This document shows, one piece after another, positions 47,424-59,090 of a DNA stretch of 64,000 nucleotides. The DNA comes from Malus domestica (taxonomy: Eukaryota > Streptophyta > Magnoliopsida > Rosales > Rosaceae), in contig NC_091673.1 in NCBI RefSeq assembly GCF_042453785.1, positions 12,185,501-12,249,500 of the forward strand, read 5' to 3'. The notes beneath the pieces were generated by a model. It saw only the letters and a list, made by a program, of their open reading frames with translations, ran no database searches and was not told the origin of the DNA. Made by a program: the position numbers and the translations under genes. Numbering within the stretch: the stretch's first letter is position 1; the number at the start of each line of letters is the position of its first letter.

Positions 47424-48146
47424 ATGAGTTGCTTAAGTTGGAACTGCCGGGGGCTTGGGAACCTTCGTGCAGTTCATGCTCTCCAACGTTTAATTTATGT
47501 CCAAGATCCCACTGTAGTGTTCTTGTGTGAGATAAAGAGTAATGCTCGTCACATAGACCATTTATGTTTAAAGTTGAATTTTGATCGTAGTTTTACTGTT
47601 GACAATAGAGGTAAATCTGGTGGTTTATGTGTTTTGTGGAAGGATGAAATAAATTTGTCTTTGAGATCTTATTCTTTGAATCATATTGATTTCGATGTGG
47701 GTGACCCTAAGGAGGTGTCTTATTGGCGTCTAACCATTTTTTATGGATATCCTGCTGTGTCTGATCGATATAAGTCTTGGAGGCTTCTTTACTCTCTTTG
47801 TAGCCACGAGTAAAGGCCTTGGTTGTGTCTCGGTGATTTTAATGAGACTCTCCAAGCTCACGAGCAGGAAGGAGGCAATGTAAGGCTAGACAGGCAAATG
47901 GAAGGGTTCATCTCAGTGGTGGAATCTTGTAATTTCATTGATCTCAGTTACTCGGGGAATAAATTTACTTGGTTTACAACAAAAGGGGGAGGAATTAAAG
48001 TAAGATTGGATGATGCCTTGGGTAATCAGAAATGGGTTGACTTGTTTCCGCGGTTCTCAGTTAAGCATTTGAGCAAGTCTACGTCGGATCATGTTCCAGT
48101 GCAGGTTTATTGGACGGGGCGAGTTCTAGATCGTGGCAAGAAATAG
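47424..48146 (+). pseudogene. LINE ORF2 relic: APE-like endonuclease domain
   Basis: The domain starts MSCLSWNCRGLGNLRAV, the usual start of plant LINE ORF2. Catalytic motifs are seen: WN, LCEIKSN (Glu), GDFNE and SDHVPV. One in-frame TAA at 47811-47813 splits the domain, and another stop follows at 48144. The enzyme nicks target DNA to prime reverse transcription. Confidence 0.88.
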
Positions 48147-48544
48147 TTTAGGTATGAAGAGTGTTGGAATTTGCAAAAAGGATGTTCAGAGGTGGTCCGT
48201 GAGGGTTGAGAAGGTGACGTTAATGGGTCCCCCATGTTTCAGGTCACTAAGAAGATCAAGATGACTCGATTGAAGTTAAATAATTGGGTGAGAAGCTTTG
48301 CTAGGTCCGGACCTATAAAGATAAGAGAAGTTGAGGATAAACTCACAATTTTATTGGGTCATCCGTTTACAGAAGAGTCTATTCTCTAAAAAAAAAAAAA
48401 GAGTTGGTTGGGAGGTTGAATAGGCTACTTGAACAAGAGGAGCAATTTTGGCGTCAACGGGCAAAAGAAAATTGGGTTAAGCTTGGCGACTGCAATACCA
48501 AATATTTTCATTAGAAAGCAACTCGGAGGCAAAAGCGTAATTTT

Positions 48545-49882
48545 TTGCATGGCTTAAGGGATGATGCGGGGGTATGGCATGAAGACAGAGCTGGTATAGA
48601 GGAAGTTGTAGTTTCTTATTTTTCCAAGTTATTTATGTCTAATGGGGTGCATAACTTGGAAGACATTTTATGCCATATTGTTCCGTCGGTTACGGAGGAA
48701 ATGAATGCTAAGCTTGATCATCCATATTCAGATGAGGAGATCAAAGCTGCTGTTTTTCATATGCATCCTACGAAAGCTCCCGGTCCTGATGGCATGACTC
48801 CTAGGTTTTACCAAAAACATTGGAGAGTCGTAGGTACTGATGTGTGCAATGGTGTTCGACATTTGTTGATGTCGGGACAAATGTTACGTAAAATTAACTA
48901 CACGCATGTCACCCTCATTCCTAAAGTTAAAGATGCCACGATGATGACACAACTTCGACCAGTCAGTCTCAGTAATTTCATTTACAAGATTTTGGCGAAG
49001 ATGCTTACGAATAGGTTAAAGACTATCTTGCCACGGATTATTTCTCCTACTCAAAGTGCTTTTATTCCGGGTAGGTTAATTTTAGATAATTATTTGGTGG
49101 CCACTGAGGTTGCCCACTACATGCATAAGCATTTATCGAGGTCCAATGGGCTAATGGCTCTAAAGCTTGATATTAGCAAGGCCTACGATCGAGTGGAATG
49201 GAGTTTTCTTGAAGCATTGATGTACCGAATGGGGTTCTCTGAGCGGTGGATCTGTTTGGTTATGTTGTGTGTCACAACGGTGTCCTATTCATTTAAGGTG
49301 AATGGGAATTCGATGGGCTATGTGCATCCGAAGTGCGGAATTCGTCAGGGAGACCCTCTATCTCCTTACTTGTTTGTTATATGTGCTGAGGGATTATCGG
49401 CGTTACTAAGGAAGGCGAAGTTTAATGGGGAGCTGCAAGGTATCAAAGTGTGTCGTAAGGCACCTAGTATTCACCATCTTTTCTTCGCGGATGATAGTTT
49501 TCTATTTGCTCGTGGTATCGTTGGTGAATGCAGATATATTATAAAGTTATTACGTTTGTATGAGATGGCATCGAGACAAGCGGTGAATTTTGAGAAGAGC
49601 TGTGTTTCCTTTAGTCCGAATCTCACTACCTTTGATAAGCAATTATTAGCCAATTGTCTGGGTATGAAGAAGGTGGAGTTCCATGATAAATATCTGGGGT
49701 TGCCGGTGCTTATTCAGAAATCGAAGAAGGAAACTTTTGCGTACGTAAATGATAGAGTGTGGAAGAAATTACAAAGTTGCCGGGGGGGGGGCTTATTGAG
49801 TAGTGCGAGGGCGAGAGTTATTAATCAAAACGGTGGCTCAGGCCCTGCCTATGTATTCTATGCAATGTTTTCTTCTTCCTAA
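48545..49882 (+). pseudogene. LINE ORF2 relic: reverse transcriptase domain
   Basis: The longest open piece, 445 codons, has the full finger-palm series: HPTKAPGPDGMTPRFYQ, LRPVSLSNFIYKILAK, SAFIPGRLILDN, LDISKAYDRVEW, GIRQGDPLSPYLFV and HHLFFADDSFLF with the catalytic DD. The frame leaves the conserved reading at the ten-G run at 49782-49791, and the following region continues in another frame from 49803. Confidence 0.92.
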
Positions 49883-51059
49883 ATCTTTATGTGAGAAGCT
49901 GAATAGGATGATAGCTAAGTTTTGGTGGAGCGGTGATCCGGGTAAGCGAAAAATACATTGGCTTAATTGGCGTATTCTGTGTAAGCCTAAGCACGAGAGG
50001 GGACTTGGCTTCAGAGATCTTTATGCTTTTAATTTGGCGATATTGGCTAAGCAAGCATGGCAATTCTTACAGCAACCGAATTCATTCGTTTTCCAGATTT
50101 TTAAAGCCAGGTACTTTCCTAGGTCAGGGTTTATGGAAGCATTAGTAACTCCTAATAGTTCGTATGTGTGAAGGAGTAAGCTTCAAGGCAAGTGATTCAC
50201 AAAGGCCACCGTTGGCAAGTGGGTAATGGGCAGAGAATTCAAATTTGGAAAGACAATTGGATTCCTAGGGATTCGTTTTTTCGTATTTTAACTCCACCTC
50301 CGAGGGATTAGGATATGGAGGCTAAAGTGGTTGAACTTCTTTGGGGGGGGGGGGTACTGCGGCAATGGAATGTCCCGCTGCTAAACATTCTATTCTCTCA
50401 TAAGGAAGTGGAGTTAATTCGAAACACACGGTTGAGCGTACGAGATGTTGAGGATAGACGTATATGGAATTTTGAACGCAATGGGAAGTTCTCGGTTAGG
50501 AGTGCTTATCAGGTGGCTCGGGGCATTCTTGTTAATACTGGTAGTGGTGCAGACGGATCTTCATCCACTTTGGGTGAAGTGGGGGAGAAATATTGGAAGA
50601 AAATTTGGAATGCGAGTGTACCGGGGAAGGTGAATATTTGTACTTGGCGTGCTTGTTTGGACTCTTTACCCACTCGTGAATCTACATAAAAGAAGAGTGA
50701 TAGAAGACAAGGTGTGCTTGGTCTGTGGGTTGCAAATAGAGTCAACGGAGCATATTTTTAGAGATTGTAGCATGTCGAGAGCGGTGTGGTTTCAGAGTTT
50801 GGGGATAAGGGTGGATAGCGGATGTGAGCGCATGTCCTTTATGCAGTAGATGGTCACGAATGCGCAACAACTCCCGGTTTTTGGTTTTATGCTTTGGTTG
50901 ATGTTAGTATGGGCCTTATGGAAACACAGAAATGAGGTGTTGTGGAATAGGGCTCGAATGCCACCACATGCGATAATCTTAAGGACTGAGGGTTGGCTGT
51001 ATGAGTATCATAAATGGCATAAAACCCAGAATAGGAAGTCGGTTAGGGAGGTTAAAAAA

Positions 51060-51555
51060 TGGAGGAAACCTGGGGTGAGATGGTTAAAGTGTAATTTTTA
51101 TGGGGCTTGGAGTAAAACTGAATCTCGGGGGAGGGGGGGGATATGGTGTTGTGATTAGAGATCACACGGGTAGTTGTTTGGGGGCGGTGGTTGGGCCTGT
51201 TGTTGGGGCGGCTTCGACTTTGTACACGGAGTTGTTTGCAGCTTATCAGGTATTAGGGCTGCTCAAGAGTAGATACCCGTCTGATATAAAGATAAATTTG
51301 GAAGGAGATTAATCTCTAGCGTTGGCTGTTATGGCAGGGCTAGAAGAGGATGTGTCCGTTTGGGGGCCTGTTATTAATGATTTGAGAAGTCTTCTTATGG
51401 AATTGCTTTTTATGGAGTGTGGACATGTTCAGAGGGAAGCTAACTCAGTTGCGCATCGTCTTGCTCGGATGGGGCTCAATTGTCTTCAGGAGGTGTTGTG
51501 GTTTGAGGTGCCCTCGGATTTGATTCAATATCTCTTATTTGAGGAAGGAATGTAA
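51060..51555 (+). pseudogene. LINE ORF2 relic: C-terminal RNase H domain
   Basis: Segments KCNFYGAWSKTES, YTELFAAYQVLGLL, INLEGD and HVQREANSVAHRLARMG follow the plant LINE RNase H order. The first catalytic Asp (usually in NFDGA) is Tyr here, and a stop follows LEGD. A change of frame lies near the G-run at 51127-51140. Confidence 0.82.
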
Positions 51556-52034
51556 TCTTGTTTTCTATTGTTCATTTGAGGATAGTTCTTTCGTTGTGCC
51601 GGACACTCTTTACCTTAGACCGGGTTGAAATCCCCGATAAGGTGTTTATTGAGGCCCATTTAGCACACTATTCTCAGTTTGTACGAATTCTGATTTGTTT
51701 TAATGAATATCATACTTGTTTAAAAAATAAAAAAAATAAAAAAATAAATGTGCCTAATAGTTGTGCTAATATATGGAGAATAATTTACCTACAACATAAA
51801 GAAATGTTATTTGCCTCAAAGTTATTTTACATATAAATATAGGTAAATTATTTTACACACACATATATAATAATAATATTTTACATATAAATATAGGCAA
51901 ATTATTTTACACGCACATATATAATAATAATAAAATGTGCCTTATATATATTACTACATGTAAAATAATTTATCTGCAACATATAGAAATGTTATTTTAT
52001 TCAAAGTTAATTACCTATATTTTACATATAGATA

Positions 52035-52740
52035 TAGGCAAGGTATAAAATATCGATGATATCGGAAATATCGGTAGTAAAAAAACACGGAAATATCGAG
52101 ATATTATCGATATCGATAAAAATTGAATAAAAACCATGGAAATTGTAAGAAAAACTTGGAAATTTTTATTGAAACTTTGGAGAATGTTTATTTAGTCAAT
52201 TATCTATTAGTTTATAAAAAAAAATTAGAAGGAAATGCATTACATGATGGATTTAACTTATTTAAGTTGATTATACAGCGAGCTGGCAAACACTATGAGT
52301 GTAGAAAATATGTAGTAATTAATGAAAAAAAGATTAAACACACCATAATCATTTATATATAATGATTTACTACAATATTTTACACTTTATACATTGCATG
52401 TGCAAAAGAAATTGTCAAAGATTCATTGTCATGTGCAAATTTGTTTCTTGCAAAAAGAATTCAAAACAAAACCATATATATAAATATTTTAGCACATGTT
52501 CACAAAAACATAAGTGATATGGTGGTTAAGGTGTTGAAGGAATAAAGTGGGAGGGGTTCGAATCCCCTTGGTGTTATTTTAGCATATTTTCATTTTCATT
52601 GTCATATGCAAATTTGGGTTTTATCTCGCGATATATATCCCAAATAATGTATTAAAATCATTAAAAATATCGTATTTCGATATTATCGCGATAATATTGA
52701 TATTTTAACGATATATTAATGGATAGTGTATAAAATATAG
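52035..52740. mobile_element. ATATCG-rich non-autonomous inverted-repeat element
   Basis: The left part has GTATAAAATATCGATGATAT and ATTATCGATATCGAT. The right part has CGATATTATCGCGATAAT and ends GTGTATAAAATAT, an inverted arrangement. A tRNA-like segment lies inside. Confidence 0.5.
52511..52575 (+). repeat. tRNA-like / SINE fragment
   Basis: TGGTGGTTAAGGTG resembles an A box, and GGGGTTCGAATCCCC is a good B box and T-arm. No acceptor stem can be drawn with confidence, so it is a tRNA-derived repeat rather than a tRNA gene. Confidence 0.5.
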
Positions 52741-53428
52741 CGATATGAAAAAATACATGCAAATTAATTTACCTACAACATTAATTTACCTATATATTAC
52801 ATATAAATATAGGTAAATTATGTTACACACCCTAATAATAATGTGGCGAATATATATATATATGTAATGGTTTACCTACAAAATATAAAAATATTACTTT
52901 ATTTCAAATACATATGATTATTAGTGGCTAAAAAACCGTTAGAAGGGTTATGGCATATGTTGTAAATTATATGAAGTAAAAGGTCATTTATTTTCTATTG
53001 TGGCAACATATTTGAATTTTGGGTTTATATTGGATGTTTAAAGATATGTGGGTTTTAATCTAAAAATTACGAGTTGTATGGGTCTATATCTAAAGAACCC
53101 TATAAAATATGATACTTTAATTTAAGAGTAATGTTAGAGAAATTACATTTTTAGATCACAATTACAAAACATTGTATGTGTCAGTTGATACGGTGTCATG
53201 TCATGCCATGGTGCATGATAAAGGGAAACTTGCACACATATATATATTATCCAAATCTTATTTTCTTTTTACTTATTTTTATATAAAAAGACATACAATA
53301 TTCACTCTTCAATGAAAAGCTCCAATAACAAGCCAAATTACAAGCCAAAACACTGTTTCAGAAGTTTAAAAAACAAAAAAGGAAATGAAAACCGTTGTTT
53401 GTTGACATAAGTTTTGATGCCATATAAT

Positions 53429-53908
53429 TTAGTTGTAGGCGTCTTGGTGCTCCAAGAGGTAGTTCTCAATCAACTTGAAGAGGTGGGAGGCCTTCTCTTT
53501 GCCAGCCTTAACATGCTCTTCTTTGATCTCAACATCACCCTTGGTGTGGTAGTGGCTGGTGCTCTTGATGACGGAACCGCTGCCAGAAGCGACCAACTTA
53601 GTCTCATAAGAGATCTTCTCAATTGTCTCAGAGATAGCATCTCCTTCAATCACACTGTACTTGTAGACAAAGTTGTCCTTGTCCACCCCGTCAATTCTGT
53701 GCTTCACGTAGCTGTATGTGCTACCTTCACCGAAGTTGATCTTCTTAATGGTTCCAACTCCACCATCTCCTTCAAGGATCTCAGCGCTCTTCACTGCCTG
53801 TGGTGCAATTTTGGGGATGAGGTTGTCAGCATCAAGAACAAATGCATTGAACAACCTAGCAGGGGGGATGACGGAGGTGAACTCGGATTCATATGTGAAA
53901 ACACCCAT
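53429..53908 (-). CDS. Mal d 1: PR-10 / Bet v 1-type protein, Mal d 1 family, copy 5 (consensus copy)
   Basis: Intact intronless 159-codon frame that equals the consensus of copies 1-5. P-loop GDGGVGT at 47-53, YSVIEGD at 84-90, VASGSGS turn at 106-112, and C-terminal helix ending LLEHQDAYN. It serves here as the reference for the other copies. Confidence 0.98.
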   Translation of the reverse strand: MGVFTYESEFTSVIPPARLFNAFVLDADNLIPKIAPQAVKSAEILEGDGGVGTIKKINFGEGSTYSYVKHRIDGVDKDNFVYKYSVIEGDAISETIEKISYETKLVASGSGSVIKSTSHYHTKGDVEIKEEHVKAGKEKASHLFKLIENYLLEHQDAYN

Positions 53909-54025
53909 GATTCTGAGAAGTGAATGGAAAGTGAGAAAAGAATAACTAATGAAGAGGAAGATCTAAGAAAGAAAGATGATGTATTGGGAGGTTTCTTGAG
54001 ATGTGAAGAAGTGAGGAGGAGGTAT

Positions 54026-54036
54026 GGTATTTATAG
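54026..54036 (-). promoter_or_regulatory. TATA box of PR-10 copy 5
   Basis: CTATAAATACC about 118 bases before the ATG. CCCACGTCAC lies near 54109-54118. Confidence 0.85.
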
Positions 54037-54860
54037 GCTCAGGCTGAAGGTGTGTGAATCAAAAGGTTTATGCAAGTTCCTAATTGTTTAATTGGTTCTA
54101 TTCAATGTGACGTGGGAGCCATTATTTTTGTACAAGGGATTTTGTAGTTTAGTCAAGGGAAGGACCATATGGAAATTGAATAAGGTACCCAATTAATCCA
54201 CGATGTGGACAAGTTAAAATTTCCATGTGCATGCAATGAGTACTTTAGAAATGATATGATTCTCTCACATCAAGTAAACAAACTGACACCTTTTGTAATT
54301 CTGTTTGATAATTTTTTCTATATAATCAACGTTCCAATTTTACTTGACCTATAGAGGAAGATTTAACTCGAACATTTGTGTATATAGGCTTTCTTCCTTC
54401 TTCCTTTCCAGTCAAATACCGAAAGACTATATGATATGAGCAAGTTGATAGAAATTTTGTCTGGTTAAACAATAATTTAGTTTATCTGAGACAATGTATG
54501 GTGATGTGGTAATTCAGCGTTTATCAAACACTAATAATAGCTGTTTTATCTTGGATTAATTCACATCCTTAATTGTTATATAATTCTATATCTTGAGCCA
54601 TTTCAATTTGTAGATGTGATCAAAACCCAACCGAAAATGATGGGCAAACGACATTGACCCATTGCAGCCTATTTTGAAATGCAAGACAAGTGTATATCCT
54701 AATTTGAACTTCTGGAAGCTGCATACTAGTTGTGAAGTAGTAGGGACAACCATATTCTGAAACAAGTTGGTTTGGTCAATTAGGGATCACACACCGACCC
54801 ATTTGATGTCCAGTTGTGTACTAGCTAATTAACCTCGGTATTATTGTAATTCAAATTTCA

Positions 54861-55700
54861 CCTACGAACAATCCATTTGAATTGGAAAAACGGAAAATCT
54901 AAGAGGAAGTGATCAACTTCATTCTTTTTCAGGTTGCCTTCCCTTGGTCCCCAGTAATGAAAGGTGCACCAAAAAGAAAAGCCTATACTGAATGGTTAAA
55001 GATTTCAAACCAATTTTTTGTTACATATACATAACACCTTTACAACAATTTTACAGTTAAAGATTTCAAACGTAGGGTTAGATAAAATGATGTTATTGAT
55101 AATTGTAAGTTCTTATAAATGCATACTATAGAATATCATACATACTATACAAAAAAGTGTTGAGAGTATCAATCTCACATCATGAAAAATAGGACCTTGC
55201 ATGTGCTTATAGTAATTAGGCAATTCCCCATATTTCCAATTGTTTTTTTTTTTTGTGGAACCTCAAGTTTCTTCATGGTACCAGAGCAAGTTGTCCCGCA
55301 TTTGAAGCTCAATGGCCACATGTGCTCCATATCTCCCCATTTGTGCTGTCCAAGTTTAGGCTTGAAAATGCGTTACACGTAATGCGGGCGTGTTGAGCGT
55401 ATCAATCCCACATCAGAGAAATGAAGGACTTTTGCATGAGTTTATAAGTAATTTTGTCACGTCCCATATTGAAAAAAAAAAAAGTTTTGCTTTTGCTACT
55501 TTTCAGCTTCAAATGACATGTGACATTGTAAATAAGCAGACTTATCAAACACAAATTTTACTCGAACTTCTTTTCATCCCGCTTAAAATGACCCGTGACT
55601 TTGCAAATAAGCAGACTTATCAAACACAAATTTTACTCAAACTTTTTTTTCATCCCCACTTTTAAAATAATTTAAGTAGTACCAAACCTTACCTTAATTT
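54861..55700. repeat. Spacer with LTR/TRIM-like fragments and a duplicated CAAATAAGCAGACTTATCAA block
   Basis: At 55158-55390 a segment with GTTGAGAGTATCAATCTCACATC and GGTACCAGAGCAAG resembles the LTRs of small plant retroelements, and 55391-55460 begins a second copy of its start. No coding part is present; it is a fossil fragment. ATAAGCAGACTTATCAAACA with CAAATTTTACTC occurs at about 55532 and 55608, and again at 58722. Confidence 0.45.
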
Positions 55701-55732
55701 TTTTTTTATGATTTTTTTTTTAACAAACGATA

Positions 55733-55880
55733 TTACCTACACTATAGGAGTGGAGGATTGAGCTAAGCCTAACAATGGGCTAGCAATAATGTGGTAAAAA
55801 TTCGCTTTTGGCAAGAATTGAACCTAAGACCTCTCACTTACGAGTGAGGGAATACCACTAAACCATAGTAAGTGACATTT
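55733..55880 (-). repeat. SINE-type repeat (reverse orientation), copy 3
   Basis: It is the reverse complement of the family at 1735-2034. GAATTGAACCTAAGACCTCTC contains the B-box complement, with CTAAGCCTAACAATGGGCTA on the left. Confidence 0.55.
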
Positions 55881-55994
55881 ATTGTATTTTTAGTTTGGCT
55901 ATATTACTATTAGGTACAATTGTTTTAGGTGTTCAAACATAAAATAAAATTGAAAAGCATCAGGTTTTACAAATCACAACTAATGTCTGAGCCC

Positions 55995-56280
55995 TAACGA
56001 ATCAATAACGCAAAAATTATCGGACTTAATGAACAAAAACATAAAAATTACAAACCGTACCAAATTGATCAAACCGAATTTACCAAACCTAATGAACTAA
56101 AACATAAAAATTTCAAATTGTACCAAATTGACCGTACCAAATCTATCAGACCTAATGAACTAAAACATAAAAATACATACCGTACCAAATTGACTGTACC
56201 TAATCTACATGACCTAATGAACTAAAACATAAAAAATATTAACAGTAACAAATTGATCGTACCGAATCTATCAAACCAGT
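55995..56280. repeat. Minisatellite, period about 62 bp, copy 1
   Basis: Four to five units of CCTAATGAACTAAAACATAA, then ACCAAATTGA(C/T)CGTACC. The same array recurs at 59090-59350. Confidence 0.85.
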
Positions 56281-56354
56281 ATTCTAAAAAGCGGACAGAA
56301 AATCGGAAAGCTTGTTGGGCTCTATTTCTCATTTGTTTGGCCTGCAACCATTGA

Positions 56355-56545
56355 GGGGGCTAAAAAATAGCCCCCTTTTGGTTGGAGATGAGTTTTTTTG
56401 TCAAAGAGCTATGTTTTGGCTTATGGCCTTATGGCCCATTCGGTTGGAGATTGTATAAAATATAGTTTGACACTGTTCATTAAAAAATAATTTCTTACAG
56501 GGCTATAGGGCTAAACATGACCATTTGCCCCGTTCGATTAGAGAT
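56355..56545. repeat. MITE-like segment, copy 2
   Basis: Related to 35380-35550. It contains GGTTGGAGATGAG near the left and GATTAGAGATGG at the right end. Confidence 0.55.
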
Positions 56546-56547
56546 GG

Positions 56548-58080
56548 CGTAACGATCCTGAGTTAGCCGTCGCACCACATCCACATAGCTGTGCCGGTAG
56601 ATTATCAACCAGTTTATGCAAGTTGGTATACAATTCTGCTTTTGTCCCTACGGCCTCACGACTACTATATGCACTTCCAGAAGTTCAATTTAGGAATGAC
56701 TTGACCTGCAATTCAACATTGGCTGCAATGCGTCGACTTTTGATTGGCCGTCATTTGGCTTTCACATCTCCAAAATATTCAATTGTAACAAATATTATCC
56801 AAATACACAGTCCTACTATATATTATCTTCTTCAGATGCCCTTATGTCCGCAGCCCGTGACTATGCCAGTTGTGGATGTATATAAAGTATACTAATAGAC
56901 AACATGATTAGAGATACTCCAACAATACGTCAACAAAAATTGGATTATTGAAAAGTCCAGTAAATATAACAACGCAAAACACAAAGTGTTAAGTTGGGAG
57001 AGAATATTACCTCTAAAATACTAATTACTTTTCGGTCTAGTGGTATTCTTTAATATAAAAATATATCTTGGTTTTAAGAAAAATGATGCGTGATCTCTAA
57101 AGCACTAATCGGTAAGCACAAGAAAAGATTGAGGTTAGTCCACCTCGTGGAGTAATTTTCCATTTCTTATTCAATTTCCAGATGGTCCTTTTCCTTGATT
57201 ACACTACAAAATTTCCTTGTACAAAAGTAATGGTTCCCACGTCCACGATGAATAAAACCCATTAAACAATTAAGAGCTTGCGTAAACCTTTTGATCCACT
57301 TTCTGCCTCAGCCGATAACTACCAATACATCCTCCTCACTTCTTCACAACTCAAAATCTCCCAATACATCCTTTCTTTCTTTCTTAGTCTTCCTCTTCAT
57401 CGATTATTTTCCCACTTCACAAACACATCTCAGAATCATAGGTGTTTTCACATACGATTCCGAGTTCACCTCCGTCATCCCCCCCCCCCCATTAGGTTGT
57501 ACAATGCCTTTGTTCTTGATGCTGACAGCCTCATCCCCAAGATTGCACCATAGGCAGTGAAGAGCACTGAAATCCTTGAAGGAGATGGCGGAGTTGGAAC
57601 CATTAAGAAGATCAACTTCGGCGAAGGTAGCACATACAGCTATGTCAAGCACAGAATCGATGGAGTTGACAAGGACAACGTTGTGTACAAATACAGTGTG
57701 ATTGAGGGAGATGCTATCTCCGAAACAATTGAGAAAATTTGCTACGAGACTAAGTTGGTGGCTTCCGGCAATGGTTGTGTCATCAAGAGTACCAGCCACT
57801 ACCACACTAAGGGAGATGTTGAGATCAAGGAGGAGCATGTTAAGGTTGGCAAAGAGAAGGCCTCCCACCTCTTCAAGCTGATTGAGAACTACCTCTTGGA
57901 GCACCAGGATGCCTACAACTAAACATTATCTGCTGCTACATTCATGTGTTATTTAGTCTCGTGTCATCTTTGCCATCAAATATTGTTGTGGTTTTAATCC
58001 GTTTTATATATCTTTTTCCCTTCCAAAACAGAGTTTGGCTTGTACGTAATTGAAGGTTTTGATTGAAGATTGAATAGCGG
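56548..58080 (+). repeat. PR-10 duplication block C1 (paired with C2 at 62393-64000)
   Basis: It starts AACGATCCTGAGTTAGC in both blocks, runs through the promoter and pseudogene, and continues into the 3' flank (TTTTATATAT...TTCCCTTCCAAAACA) to the window end in C2. It is opposite in orientation to the other PR-10 units. Confidence 0.9.
57438..57922 (+). pseudogene. PR-10 / Mal d 1-family pseudogene 1
   Basis: The whole gene body is recognisable, but the expected start ATG reads ATA (57438-57440), and the C-run after GTCAT is expanded to 12 and shifts the frame. A TAG replaces the Gln codon in IAPQAV. Downstream the frame is open from about 57557 to the stop at 57922 and encodes [14 protein letters not shown] through HQDAYN, with private changes such as ICYET and GNGC. 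The TATA box is also degraded (CGATAACTA instead of CTATAAATA). This is a dead copy of the host's own gene. Confidence 0.95.
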
Positions 58081-59090
58081 ATCTGATTATTCATGCATGT
58101 TGTTGTTGTTCTTGTTTTTTTTTTTTTTTTTTTTTTAATGCAAAATTGTAGTTACTAATGTTAAGTTCCATTTTCCTAACTGCTTTAGTTTACTTAACAC
58201 ATGAGAAGCGACATTTCAATTACCAGCAAATCATAATAATTGAATAACATTTGAATCTCTACCACATAATAGCATAAAGTGATGAAATGAAAACTCTGAT
58301 TTCGTTTTCCTTGTAAACCATTTGGTAATTCATACCATAAATACGCCCATGAGTTAAACATACCCATGATGATGATTTAAGAGCTTGCCTCATCTGTCAT
58401 GACTCATCTTCATCCGCGGCTCTTGCTTCTTGCACACGAATTTTCTTAGCTAATCTTATTTTCGATTTTTAAATTAATGTACATCACGCCATACATGTTA
58501 GGTCTGCTATCCTAACGTGTGATTTTATTTTTATATTTCACCTATTTCTTTTGGCGTTTCAAAGCTTGTTTTGCAGGTTTATACCTTTTTGGGGGGTTAG
58601 GCCCTATATCACTTCCCTCTTTTTCTTGTATTTCTAGTTTTGTTTTCAAGAAGAATCATGTTTATGTTCCCCCCTCTCGTTTTGCTACTTTTCTGCTTAA
58701 AATGACCCGTGACTTTGTAAATAAGCAAACTTACCAAACACAAATTTTACTCGAACGATTTTTATCCATGCTTTTAAAATAATTTAAGTAGTACCAAACC
58801 TTACCTTAATTGTTTTTTATTGACAAATGATATTATCTACAGTAAGGAGTTAAGAGATCGAGCTAAGCCTCACATTGAGCTAGTAATAATGTGCTTCAAA
58901 TTTATCTTTGGTGAGAATCGAACCTAAGAGATCTCACTTACAAGTGAAGAGAAATACCACTAGCTAGACAATCATACTAAGTGCCATTTATTTTAGGGGT
59001 TCAAACATATAAAAAAAAGAAGAAAAGCATTAGGTTTTTCAAATCATAACTAATGTCTGAGGCCAAACGAATCAATAATGTAAAAATATC
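58081..59090. other. Spacer with SINE and duplicated flank; no gene seen
   Basis: 58680-58800 repeats the 55495-55680 flank. A reverse SINE-type copy lies at about 58815-58985, and a T-run at 58116-58138. Confidence 0.5.

Larger units (their letters stand above)
45492..51744 (+). mobile_element. L1-type plant LINE, near full length (6.25 kb), decayed
   Basis: Candidate 8-bp target duplications TAAATGTG flank the element at 45484-45491 and 51745-51752, and an A-rich tail (AAAAAATAAAAAAAT) ends it. ORF1 parts lie at 45648-46614, with DUF4283-like sequence and a CCHC knuckle CFLCGIVGHLEEHC near 46357-46398. ORF2 starts at 47424 with an APE-type endonuclease (LSWNCRGLGN, GDFNE, SDHVP). Reverse transcriptase is at 48545-49882 (LKLDISKAYDRVEW, FADD), then a zf-RVT region (about 50590-50800) and a plant-type RNase H (51085-51555). 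At least eight stops or frame changes break the frames, several at G-runs. It cannot be autonomous. Confidence 0.93.
51753..53090. other. AT-rich spacer right of the LINE with tandem and inverted repeats
   Basis: A 55-bp unit (TATAAATATAGG(T/C)AAATTATTTTACAC) is tandem at about 51834-51943 and recurs near 52797. No protein gene is supported. Confidence 0.55.
53090..54860 (-). repeat. PR-10 duplication unit B3
   Basis: It matches unit B2 through the 3' flank (AATGTTAGAGAAATTA, CACATATATATAT, AAGACATACAATAT), the gene and promoter, and then more loosely (AACTTCTGGAAG, ACTAGTTGTGA). Confidence 0.8.

Noticed and set aside
52511-52575. tRNA gene
   Set aside because: There is a good B box but no acceptor stem or plausible anticodon arm. 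A SINE fragment fits better.
55158-55460. Complete LTR retrotransposon
   Set aside because: Only LTR-like fragments are present, with no primer site, polypurine tract or coding part that I can see.
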